The notes beneath the pieces are model-generated. The model ran no database searches. It was not told the DNA's origin and was given only the letters and a program-made list of their open reading frames with translations. DNA of 36,200 nucleotides from Desulfotignum sp. (GTDB lineage: Bacteria > Desulfobacterota > Desulfobacteria > Desulfobacterales > Desulfobacteraceae), in assembly GCA_018399285.1 (NCBI GenBank), contig JAGYOW010000032.1, positions 1 through 36,200 of the forward strand, read 5' to 3'. Made by a program: the position numbers and the translations under genes. The first letter of the stretch is position 1; every line of letters begins with the position of its first letter. Positions 9,430 through 17,410 of this stretch are shown in pieces.

Positions 9430-9712
9430 TGCGGATACCGACCTGCGGATTTATTGTGCAAACCGGGGCCCGAAAATTACCTTTTGGGTGGATGGCGATC
9501 CCTGTACAGCTTATGAGGGCGAAACCGTTCATGCCGCTTTGCTGGCCGAAGGAATTCGTGTTTTGCGGATTGCCGGAAAAACCGGTGAGCCCCGGGGAAT
9601 TTTCTGCGGTATGGGTGTCTGCTATGAATGCCGGGTCACCATCAACGGTGTCCCGGACCAACAGGCCTGCATGACCCTGGCAACCGACGGCATGCAGATT
9701 GAAACCCGATGA
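9422..9712 (+). CDS. (2Fe-2S)-binding subunit, HcnA-like
   Basis: A 96-residue ferredoxin-like protein. Cysteines at 62, 67, 70 and 83 form the cluster motif CGMGVCYEC...C (C-x4-C-x2-C-x12-C), as in HcnA and the small iron-sulfur subunits of opine oxidases and proline dehydrogenases. It would carry electrons between the two flavin subunits encoded on each side. Its start lies within the last codons of the upstream flavoprotein gene (8-bp overlap), and the next gene follows after 32 bp, so the three are one operon. Length is normal for this subunit type; the small size and cysteine spacing leave little doubt about the fold. Confidence 0.86.
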   Translation: MNNADTDLRIYCANRGPKITFWVDGDPCTAYEGETVHAALLAEGIRVLRIAGKTGEPRGIFCGMGVCYECRVTINGVPDQQACMTLATDGMQIETR

Positions 9713-9744
9713 AGCAGATTGGATTCCGATGAAATGAGGCGGTC

Positions 9745-11187
9745 ATGAAGCAGGCGTATGATGTGGTGATCGTGGGCTCCGGGGTTGCCGGTATTGCCGC
9801 GGCCAATACCCTGGCCGGTCATGGCCTGGAAATTCTTGTCTTAGATGAGAACCCCCATGCCGGGGGCCAGATTCTCAGACAACACTGCCGGGTTACAGAC
9901 GGGTTCTGGGAATTTGACCCGCGTCTTGAAAGATCCGGCAGGACCGTGTCAACCCAAAAAATTGTTCAGAGCCTGAGGCCGGTCCGGCGGCCCAAAGGGA
10001 TTACCTGTGTTCATCAGGCCCGGGTACTGGGCATTTTTTCGGACCGGGAACTTCTGGTGCATGTGCCGGACCCCCTGTGTCCGGGCGGTTCAGGACCCGG
10101 TTGTGTGCTCGAGATTGATGCCGGATACCTGTTGCTGGCCACGGGTGCCAGGGAACGGTTTTTGCCGTTCAAAGGATGGACCCTGCCCGGGGTGATGTCT
10201 TTGGGGGCGGCCCAGATTCTGATGAAAAGTTCGGGTATTCTGCCGGCCCGGCACACCCTGATTGCCGGCACCAGCCCGCTTCAGACGGTGCTGGCCCTGG
10301 AGATTCTCAAAAACAAAGGAAACGTGACCGCGATTCTGGATGAGAACCCTTTTGCCAAAAAACTGGGCCTGCTGCCGCTTTTGAAACACCATGGATTCCT
10401 GGCAGGGGAGGGGGCCATGCAGATGCTGGGTCTGCTGATCCGAAAAGTGAGGTTCCGCCAGGGGGTCCGGGTGGTGGAAGCCAGAGGGAAAAATGAATTA
10501 ACCGCTGTCGTGACCGCTGATCTTGACAGAAAGGGAAACACGGTACCCGGCACGTTTCAGACCTATCCCGCAGAGGCACTGGCCGTGGGATACGGGTTTT
10601 GCCCCAACATCGAGTTGCCGGTCCAGGCCGGATGCGCTTTGGATTACGATGCCGACCGGGGCGGGTGGGTGGTCCGGGTGGATCATGCCCTTGAAACATC
10701 GGTGGCCGCAGTGTATGTCGCCGGAGAGATCACCGGCATTGCCGGGGCCGGAAAATCCTTTGTGGAAGGGAAACTGGCCGCGTTGTCAATTCTGGAAAAA
10801 CTGGGGAAAAAAACCGGGCCGGGTCGTTATGCGCAAAAACTGGTCCGGATGCAGAAACACCAGCTGGGATATGCGGCATTTTTGAATCAATTGTGCCAGG
10901 TGCCTGCATCCGCTTATGAGACCATCGACGATGATGTCCTGATCTGCCGGTGCGAAGAGATCTCCATGGGAGAGATCAGAAAACAGATTGCCAAAGGGTT
11001 TGTGACAACAGGCAGCCTGAAAAAAGCCACCCGATGCGGCATGGGACGGTGCCAGGGCCGGGTCTGTCAGCCGGTCCTGTTTGACATCCTCCTGGCACTG
11101 ACCGGCCAGACCCCGGACCAGACCGCCAGTCCTTCTTTCCGGGCCCCGGTAAAAAATGTTCCCATGGCAGCGTTTTTACACCCATGA
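9745..11187 (+). CDS. FAD/NAD(P)-dependent oxidoreductase with C-terminal [2Fe-2S] domain (HcnB / OoxA-like subunit)
   Basis: A 480-residue protein. The N-terminus binds FAD (VVIVGSGVAGIAAANTL, then LDENPHAGGQILRQ); LATGARERFLPFKGWTLPGV marks the disulfide-reductase-like core; around residues 393-435 a BFD-like iron-sulfur region follows: CRCEEISMGEIR and then TRCGMGRCQGRVC. This domain order is that of HcnB, OoxA and the alpha subunit of L-proline dehydrogenase. Electrons taken up by the DAO-type subunit would pass through the iron-sulfur centres and this flavin to a downstream acceptor. In an anaerobe, a quinone, NAD or ferredoxin acceptor is more plausible than oxygen; that is inference. 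It ends 6 bp from the convergent acyl-CoA dehydrogenase gene. Confidence 0.82.
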   Translation: MKQAYDVVIVGSGVAGIAAANTLAGHGLEILVLDENPHAGGQILRQHCRVTDGFWEFDPRLERSGRTVSTQKIVQSLRPVRRPKGITCVHQARVLGIFSDRELLVHVPDPLCPGGSGPGCVLEIDAGYLLLATGARERFLPFKGWTLPGVMSLGAAQILMKSSGILPARHTLIAGTSPLQTVLALEILKNKGNVTAILDENPFAKKLGLLPLLKHHGFLAGEGAMQMLGLLIRKVRFRQGVRVVEARGKNELTAVVTADLDRKGNTVPGTFQTYPAEALAVGYGFCPNIELPVQAGCALDYDADRGGWVVRVDHALETSVAAVYVAGEITGIAGAGKSFVEGKLAALSILEKLGKKTGPGRYAQKLVRMQKHQLGYAAFLNQLCQVPASAYETIDDDVLICRCEEISMGEIRKQIAKGFVTTGSLKKATRCGMGRCQGRVCQPVLFDILLALTGQTPDQTASPSFRAPVKNVPMAAFLHP

Positions 11188-11193
11188 CCCGGG

Positions 11194-12897
11194 TTAAGGT
11201 GTCATCTCATAGGTGTCTTTCAACGCCATGACATGGGTTTCCCAGATCCGGTTGAACCGGTCTGTGTCTGTGACCGGTTTTTTGATCATGGCCATGCAGA
11301 AATTCATCTGAGCCTGGGTGGTGACGGGTTTGGCATACAGTTTCAGGGCAAATTCACTGAAATCCCTGATCATGACATCAAATATCTGTTCCAGCAGGTC
11401 CGGGGTGATGTTATCCATGTGAAATTTTTCAATGATGAGCTGGCCATAGGCCACCAGGGTGAACAATTCCCCCAGATACAGCAGAAAATCCATGTTTTTG
11501 GCCTGGTCCCTGTCCGGGGTGGCGGTCATGAGCATTTGGGCCAGCTGATCGATCTGTTTTTTGAAGATATTCACATTGGGCAGGTCCACGCTGTCATAGG
11601 CCAGATGATAATCGTGGAACTGAATTTTGCCCAATCCTTTTGTTTCTCCCTGGTTGAACAAAAACGTATCACATCCCGGGTCATCCCGCCGGGGGATGTC
11701 GGGAAATGTGCCGGGATTAAAAAAATAATTGGCCATGAACTTGATGATCAATGCCATGTTCACATGCACGGTGCCTTCCAGTTTGGGCAGGGAACGGATG
11801 TCTGTGGCTGCCATTTCAAAATAGGTGTCTTTTTCAAATCCTTTTGCTGCAATCACATCCCAGATCAGGTTGATGACGTTTTCTCCCTCACAGGTCACCT
11901 TCATTTTGACCATGGGGTTGTACAGCAGGTACCGCCGGTCTTCAGGCGAAGCACACCTGAAATAATCAGCCGCCCGCAAAGAAAACAGCTTCATGGCGGC
12001 CAGGCGGGTATAGGCATCCACCAGCAGCTGGCGGATATGGGGAAAATCCGTGACCATTTGGCCGTACAGGTTCCGGTTGGCCGCATGGTTCAGGCCTTCA
12101 TACAGGGCATGGGTGCAGATGCCGATGGATGCCCAGCCTAAGTTGAATTTTCCCACGTTGATGGTATTCAACGCGCTGTCCCAGGCAGCCCGGCCCGTGG
12201 ACATGATGTCCGCATCGGTCACGGGATAGCCGTTCAAAGCATATTCGGCCACATATCCTTCCCAGTCCACCACATTCTGGACCAGATCATAGTTGTCATG
12301 GGCAGGGTCGGCGGCAAAGAACACATATTCATCGGTTTCCGAGTTTTTGCCGAATGTGGATACGATCCCGGCCTGGTTGGCATTGCCGATATAGTATTTG
12401 CCGCCGTCAGCCACGTATTTTCCTTCTCCCAGGGGGGTCAGGGCCATGTCTGACGCATACAGATCCGCCCCATGGTCTTTTTCCGAAAGACCAAAGGCAA
12501 AGATATGGCCGTCTTTTAAGAGCTGTGCCGTTTTTTTCTTGATGCCTTCATTATCCGCCATCCAGATGGGGCCCAGTCCCAGGATGGATACCTGCCAGGT
12601 ATACCAGTGGGAAAGGTTGTAGAACCCCAGTATTTCATTGAAATCACAGATTCTCCGGGTGTCCCACCGGGCGTTTTCATTGTCTATGGCATATTTTTTC
12701 GGGGTGAGCAGGGTGGCAAAGATCTGGTTTTCCTTTAAAAAATCCAGAAAATCCTGGTACCAGACCCGCTGGTGAAAATCTGATTTGAGTTGTTTTTTGC
12801 CCCGGTTTTCAAAATAGGCAATGGTTTTTTCCATGATCTGTCTGGATGCCGGATCCAGATGGTCATAGGCAGCGGTCTTTGGATTGAATAAAATCAT
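11194..12897 (-). CDS. Acyl-CoA dehydrogenase, long form
   Basis: A 567-residue acyl-CoA dehydrogenase-fold flavoenzyme, longer than the usual 380-residue enzymes. Visible landmarks are FAFGLSEKDHGADLYASDM, which corresponds to the FAD/substrate-binding 'alTEp.aGSD' region, and LPKLEGTVHVN, where the Glu of EGT matches the usual catalytic-base position ('yEGT'). The extra C-terminal 150 residues are helical. Such enzymes oxidise an acyl-CoA at the alpha-beta bond and pass electrons to ETF; the substrate is not predictable. The ATG at 12897 has AAGGAAA upstream. It lies 13 bp behind an EamA transporter gene on the same strand, so the two are probably one transcript. It is convergent with the flavin dehydrogenase operon. 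Confidence 0.88.
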   Translation of the reverse strand: MILFNPKTAAYDHLDPASRQIMEKTIAYFENRGKKQLKSDFHQRVWYQDFLDFLKENQIFATLLTPKKYAIDNENARWDTRRICDFNEILGFYNLSHWYTWQVSILGLGPIWMADNEGIKKKTAQLLKDGHIFAFGLSEKDHGADLYASDMALTPLGEGKYVADGGKYYIGNANQAGIVSTFGKNSETDEYVFFAADPAHDNYDLVQNVVDWEGYVAEYALNGYPVTDADIMSTGRAAWDSALNTINVGKFNLGWASIGICTHALYEGLNHAANRNLYGQMVTDFPHIRQLLVDAYTRLAAMKLFSLRAADYFRCASPEDRRYLLYNPMVKMKVTCEGENVINLIWDVIAAKGFEKDTYFEMAATDIRSLPKLEGTVHVNMALIIKFMANYFFNPGTFPDIPRRDDPGCDTFLFNQGETKGLGKIQFHDYHLAYDSVDLPNVNIFKKQIDQLAQMLMTATPDRDQAKNMDFLLYLGELFTLVAYGQLIIEKFHMDNITPDLLEQIFDVMIRDFSEFALKLYAKPVTTQAQMNFCMAMIKKPVTDTDRFNRIWETHVMALKDTYEMTP

Positions 12898-12910
12898 GCT
12901 GTGTTTCCTT

Positions 12911-13795
12911 TTATTTGGTTTGAATCCGTCCCAGCCGGTGCATGGCCAGGCCGGCGCCCACTATGAGGAGGCCCCCGGCAAACAGATGCCAGGAGACCGG
13001 TTCCATGAGAAAGACAATGCCCACCATGGCGGTAAACAGGGTTTCACTGGACATGTATGCAGCCCCTTCAAAGCCTTTGCAGAAAAAAAAACCCTGGTTC
13101 ATCAGCAGCTGGGCTGCTACGGACACGCAGATAATGCCGGCGGTCATGGTCCATTCAACCGCAGAGGCCGGCACAATGGGGTGGGCGATGCAAAAGGGCA
13201 GGGTGGCCAGGGTGCCCATGGTGCAGAAGTAAAAATAGATGATCACGGGCCCGTTGTGCTCCCGCAAAGACCGGATGATGGTCACGGTGAATCCGGCAAG
13301 GACGGCTCCGATAATGGCCATTGCCTGTCCCAGGGCATTGGTGGACAGCCGGAAGTCGAAAAGAATGGCCACCCCGGCCAAAAGTACGGCAATACACACG
13401 ATCTGAAACCGGTTCACCCGTTCTTTATAAATGAGGAACCCGAACAGGGCCGCAAACGCCGGATAGGAATAAAACAACACCACGGCCGTGGACATGGGCA
13501 GCAGGCGCAGGGCCGATACCACAAAGAAAAATGCCAGGGAACCGGTGCATCCCCTGAGAATGAGCAGCGGGATGTTGTGTCCTTTGAACGGATTTTTTTT
13601 GCGGCTGAACACCATTGTCAATACCAGCATTCCCCCGAAACAGCGGATGAATCCCAGATGCCAGACCGTGTAATGTTCAGGCATGAGCTTGACAATGGTG
13701 GACATGAGTGTGAACAGCAATGCCGCAGACAGCATGAACAAAGGGCCTGCCATGCGGGCATCCATCAGAACGGTTCGGGTCGGGGTGTGTGGCAT
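12911..13795 (-). CDS. EamA/DMT family transporter
   Basis: A 294-residue membrane protein with ten hydrophobic helices in two EamA halves. The first half ends with RLLPMSTAVVLFYSYPAFAA followed by YKERVNRFQ, and the second with YMSSETLFTAMVGIVFLMEP; both are the conserved helix 3-4 pattern with the acidic residue after helix 4. The family exports small metabolites or takes part in salvage; the substrate is unknown. It is upstream of, and 13 bp from, the acyl-CoA dehydrogenase gene, which suggests a common mRNA. It diverges from another EamA gene across a 205-bp spacer. That neighbour is not a near-identical copy, so the pair is not a recent duplication. Confidence 0.88.
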   Translation of the reverse strand: MPHTPTRTVLMDARMAGPLFMLSAALLFTLMSTIVKLMPEHYTVWHLGFIRCFGGMLVLTMVFSRKKNPFKGHNIPLLILRGCTGSLAFFFVVSALRLLPMSTAVVLFYSYPAFAALFGFLIYKERVNRFQIVCIAVLLAGVAILFDFRLSTNALGQAMAIIGAVLAGFTVTIIRSLREHNGPVIIYFYFCTMGTLATLPFCIAHPIVPASAVEWTMTAGIICVSVAAQLLMNQGFFFCKGFEGAAYMSSETLFTAMVGIVFLMEPVSWHLFAGGLLIVGAGLAMHRLGRIQTK

Positions 13796-14000
13796 ATGTC
13801 AATGGTCCTTGAAGTCCGTGGGTCAATAGCTGGTGTAAAATAGACCCGGCATGCCATGTCTGTCAAACAAATTGCGGTGTGGTTGCGGAATCATTGGATT
13901 TTTTGTTGGATACGGCTGAAAAATGGTGGTATGGTTTGGAGAAAAAATAGACAAGGACGATGGCACAAAAAACAGTGTATGATAAAAAAAAGCATGGGTA

Positions 14001-14912
14001 ATGCCGGAAAAGATCAGTAGTCTATTGGCCGGATATGGGTTTGCATTGGGGGCCACGGCCCTGTGGTCAGGCAATTTTATTGTGGCAAGAGGATTGAACG
14101 ACCTGATTCCGCCGATCAGTCTGGCATTTTACCGGTGGCTGACCGCCGTTCTGGTGTTCGCTCCTTTTGCGATCCGGGGTTTTGCCAAAGACTGGCCCCG
14201 GGTGCGGCCGAATATCGGGTATATGGCAGTCACTGCCTTCATCGGGGTGACCTGTTTCAACACGTTCATCTATATTGCCGGACACACCACCACTGCCATG
14301 AACCTGTCTTTGATCGCCATCACCTTCCCGGTGTTTGTGGTGCTGATTTCCCGGGTGTTGTTTAAAGAAGTGCTGACCGTTAAAAGAGCCGTGGGAATCG
14401 TGGTTGTGCTGACAGGGGTTGTCTGCCTGATCACCCGGGGCGAATTCGCCCGGCTGCTGGCCATCCGTTTTGTGGCAGGCGATCTGTGGATGCTGGCATC
14501 TGCCGTTCTTTTTGCGGTGTTCAGCATTCTGATTAAACACAAGCCGGACGGCATCCGGCTGTATACGTTTCAATTCACGCTGTTTTTCATGGGGCTGATC
14601 TTTCTACTGCCGTTTTTTATCTGGGAACAGACCCGGATGCCTGGATTGTATTTAAATCGATCCACGCTGCCGGCCGTGCTGTATGTGGGGGTTTTTGCAT
14701 CGCTATGTGCGTTTTTGCTCTGGAACCGGGCCATTATCACCCTGGGACCATCCCGGGCCGGGATGATATATTACACGTTGCCGCTGTTCAGCGGATTGCT
14801 GGCGTATCTGTTTCTCGGAGAACATATCGGCCTGGTCCATGCTGTCAGTGCGATGCTGATTCTGTCAGGTATCGTTCTGGCCAATCAAACGCCTCAAGTG
14901 GTGAAAAAATAA
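14001..14912 (+). CDS. EamA/DMT family transporter
   Basis: A 303-residue protein with ten predicted helices and two EamA repeats: GHTTTAMNLSLIAITFPVFV followed by LFKEVLTVKR in the first, and LGPSRAGMIYYTLPLFSGLL followed by LFLGEHIG in the second. This is the classic signature of the drug/metabolite exporter family (YdcZ/RhaT-type relatives); the transported compound is unknown. There is no Shine-Dalgarno sequence right before the ATG at 14001. Instead its A is the last base of the stop codon of a possible 13-codon leader (13960-14001), so it may be translated by coupling. The nucleotide cyclase gene begins one base after its stop region, suggesting an operon. Confidence 0.88.
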   Translation: MPEKISSLLAGYGFALGATALWSGNFIVARGLNDLIPPISLAFYRWLTAVLVFAPFAIRGFAKDWPRVRPNIGYMAVTAFIGVTCFNTFIYIAGHTTTAMNLSLIAITFPVFVVLISRVLFKEVLTVKRAVGIVVVLTGVVCLITRGEFARLLAIRFVAGDLWMLASAVLFAVFSILIKHKPDGIRLYTFQFTLFFMGLIFLLPFFIWEQTRMPGLYLNRSTLPAVLYVGVFASLCAFLLWNRAIITLGPSRAGMIYYTLPLFSGLLAYLFLGEHIGLVHAVSAMLILSGIVLANQTPQVVKK

Positions 14913-14913
14913 A

Positions 14914-16660
14914 ATGGATTTGTCACGGTTCCAATTTAAAAAGTTACAGACACGGCTTCTGATTTCTTTGTTACTCCCGGTGCTGGTCATTGTCCTTCTG
15001 GGCGGGGCCGCCAGTTTCTGGTATTCCCGGGGCATCATGCTGGATCAGTGGCAGGAATCGGCTGTGGTCAAGCTGCAGCGGGCGGCCCACTATATTGAAA
15101 TGCGGCTTTTCAAGCCGGTGGACCTGCTCAATGTCCTGTTCCAGGTATCCGACCGGAAAGGTATCGTGATATCCCCGGATCAGGTGGTGGATTATCTGCT
15201 GGTCATGGACGGGGTGGTGTCTGCAGAGTATGAGCCGGTTGATCCGGCATCCGCCCCTCCGGCCGCAAGACTGCCTCGGCATGGGACATATGGATCGGAT
15301 GAACATGGCGGAACATCGGCGTGCGGTTTTCCCGGTCTCAAATCGCCAGTGTTTCCCGGCCCCGGTATCATGCCGATGAGAAAGGCAGAACCGTGATCAT
15401 GCATATTTCTTTGTTCGATGTCGGAAAAACGGCTGGGGGATCTGGTTATCCGGATGGAGTTTGATTTTCTGCTCAAAGATATTCTGGCCCGGGTGGTGGC
15501 AGAGTGACATGGCCTGTATTGTCGATGAGACCGGTGCCTATGGCCCAATACCAACATGACCATGACGGACCGGAAGACTTCGGGGGTCGGATGATCCCCT
15601 GGAGCAGGCCATTTTTGAAAAATGAACACCCAGCCCTTTGGCACTGTTTCCCTAAAGGACATCCTCCGGATCTGATTGCGGGGTTTTTATAAGCTGGCGC
15701 AGGTGCCCTGGACCATTATCATGTTTGCCGACGGCCATAAAATTTTAGGCCCCATCGTGACATACAGAAATGGCATTGGCCTGGGCGTTTTTGTGGCTGG
15801 CCGCCGGTGCTGGTATTGATCCGGTTTCCGTGCCGATGGTCAGTCCAGATCCAGCAGTTGTCTGAAAAGGCTCAGGCCGTGGCAAAAAGGGGATTATGGG
15901 TCTCCCATCCCGGTGAACAGCCGGGATGAAATCGGGCATGGTGGAAAGTTTCAACACCATGGTCGAAGGACTGGAGGAGCGGGACCATATCCGCAACAGC
16001 TTTGGCCGGTATGTGGATCCCGGATTTTGCCAGGACCCTGATGGCGCACCCGGAGGCCGGCCAGCTGGAGGGGGTCCGGCGGAAGCGGTCATGCTCATGT
16101 CGGATATCAGAGGCTTCACCAACATGTCCGAGACCTTTTGAACCTGAGTGATTGTGGCCATTCTGAACCGGTATTTTTCCCATATGATCCGAAATTATCC
16201 GGGAACACCAGGGCATATTGGGATTTTACGGAGATGCCATCCTGGTATTTTTGATCCCTGGACGAGCCGACATCAGACACGGTTTTGCGTGCTGTTCATT
16301 GTGCCTTTGATATGCAGTCCAAAATGCCGGCGGTGAACCGGGAATTGAAAAAACAGGATCTCCCCGGATTGGCCATGGGCATCGGCATCCATGCCGGGTC
16401 AGGTGGTGGTGGGCAATATCGGATCAGATGCCCGGGCCAAGTACGGGGGTGGTGGGGTCTGCGGTCATATCACCAGCCGGATCCAGGAGCAGGCTCGAAA
16501 AAAGCAGATTCTGATTTCCGATGCGGTGCTGGACAAAACTACCCAAGGGAAGGATTTGCAGGTGAAGTCTTCTTTTCCGGCGGACCTGAAAGGGGTGGAC
16601 CAGGCCATGACATTGCATGTGATCGAACCGGCAAAACCTTATAAAACTCTGTGCACCTGA
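14914..16660 (+). pseudogene. Membrane-bound class III adenylate/guanylate cyclase (sensor-HAMP-cyclase), multiply frameshifted
   Basis: Reading across frames gives one receptor-type cyclase. The N-terminal frame (14914 to about 15250) holds a membrane helix (residues 14-36) and the start of an extracytoplasmic sensor. A second helix and a HAMP region (about 15780-15960, ending ESFNTMVEGLEERDHIRNSF) follow. Then comes the cyclase domain: EAVMLMSDIRGFTNMSE with the first metal-binding Asp, GDAILV with the second, GIGIHAG, VVGNIGSDARAKYG and TSRIQEQA. Such enzymes make cAMP or cGMP in response to an external signal. At least eight frame changes occur between 15225 and 16450, including homopolymer sites: five T at 16248-16252 where six are needed, GGG at 16396-16398, and five G at 16445-16449. 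Sequencing error is as likely as a true pseudogene. The C-terminal 89 residues (16391-16660) are one open frame. Confidence 0.82.
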
Positions 16661-16723
16661 TATCAAAGCTCTTTCCGCTTCTGAAAAAGAGGCTTGTGCA
16701 GCACAAAAGCTAAAAAAATTACA

Positions 16724-16751
16724 TTGACATTTGTCTTTTATGTGCGACAAT
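16724..16751 (+). promoter_or_regulatory. Sigma-70-type promoter of the toxin-antitoxin pair
   Basis: A perfect -35 TTGACA at 16724-16729 is followed after 16 bp by GACAAT at 16746-16751, which matches TATAAT at four of six positions. Transcription would start near 16757-16759, practically at the toxin ATG (16758). That implies a leaderless or almost leaderless toxin mRNA. Confidence 0.6.
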
Positions 16752-16757
16752 ATGCCC

Positions 16758-17063
16758 ATGACATACAGTCTTGAAACAACGCCGCTTTTTGACAAATGGT
16801 TTTCAACCAGGGTCAAAGATCTCAAATACAGGGCACGCATTATTTCAAGATTCGACCGCATACAGATGGGTAATCTTGGAGATTACCGGACCCTGGGTGA
16901 GGGTCTGTATGAACTGCGATTTTTCTTTGGACCGGGTTTTCGGATTTATTTCACCATCAGGCAGGGAACCATTGTCTTTCTGCTTTGCGGTGGTGATAAA
17001 TCCAGCCAGTCCAAAGACATTCAAAAAGCCAGGCACATTATGGAGGATCTATCATGGGTATGA
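16758..17063 (+). CDS. RelE/ParE-superfamily toxin (Gp49/HigB-like addiction module killer protein)
   Basis: The protein is about 101 residues. It starts MTYSLETTPLFDKWF, the usual opening of the Gp49-like 'addiction module killer' family, and later shows GDYRTLGEGLYELRFFFGPGFRIYF, the conserved core with basic residues of the RelE/ParE fold, then a C-terminal FLLCGGDKSSQSKDIQKA. Such toxins usually cleave mRNA on the ribosome. In-frame ATG codons exist at 16740, 16752 and 16758. The first two lie inside the promoter, so 16758 is chosen; no ribosome binding site precedes it. The gene overlaps the antitoxin start by ten bases, in the toxin-first order seen in HigBA-type modules. Confidence 0.83.
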   Translation: MTYSLETTPLFDKWFSTRVKDLKYRARIISRFDRIQMGNLGDYRTLGEGLYELRFFFGPGFRIYFTIRQGTIVFLLCGGDKSSQSKDIQKARHIMEDLSWV

Positions 17064-17359
17064 CAACCACTAAATGGGATGCCAGCGAATATCTGGACAG
17101 CTCGGAAATGATTTGTGAATATTTAAAAGCCACATTGGAAGAGGGGGACACAGATCTGCTGATGGTCGCCATCGGCAATGTGGCAAAGGCCAAAGGAATG
17201 ACTGAAATTGCACAGAAAGCCGATCTGAACCGGCAAAATCTTTATAAGGCTCTTTCGGGAAATGGCGCACCCAAATTTGATACGGTCGTAAAAGTACTTC
17301 AGGCATTTGGTTTGAAATTGACGCTGGCACCGGCGGATGAAACTCTGCCGGCAGCGTAA
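17054..17359 (+). CDS. HTH antitoxin of the RelE/ParE-type module
   Basis: A 101-residue protein. Its N-terminal YLDSSEMICEYLKATLEEGD and the helix-turn-helix region MTEIAQKADLNRQNLYKALS (about residues 55-75), followed by FDTVVKVLQAFGLKLTL, are typical of the XRE-like 'addiction module antidote' family that pairs with Gp49-type toxins. It should neutralise the toxin by binding it and repress their shared promoter at 16724-16751. GGAGG at 17042-17046 sits 7 bp before the ATG at 17054; a second ATG at 17060 overlaps the toxin stop (ATGA). The strong ribosome binding site here, compared with none before the toxin, would give excess antitoxin. Confidence 0.85.
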   Translation: MGMTTTKWDASEYLDSSEMICEYLKATLEEGDTDLLMVAIGNVAKAKGMTEIAQKADLNRQNLYKALSGNGAPKFDTVVKVLQAFGLKLTLAPADETLPAA

Positions 17360-17410
17360 GGGTCGCGATGCACTGGAAAGTGTCGGTGATGCAGCGATCA
17401 TGGGGCAGTT

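Noticed and set aside
8236..11187. Literal annotation as hydrogen cyanide synthase
   Set aside because: The same three-subunit fold serves several substrates, and nothing in the sequence points to glycine; a neutral name is safer.
12884..13843. 319-codon plus-strand open frame opposite the EamA gene
   Set aside because: It is antisense to a ten-helix transporter; its His/Gly/Gln-rich composition is a reverse-strand artefact.
16669..16693. Hairpin after the cyclase gene considered as a terminator
   Set aside because: The stem is imperfect and no T-run follows directly on the plus strand.
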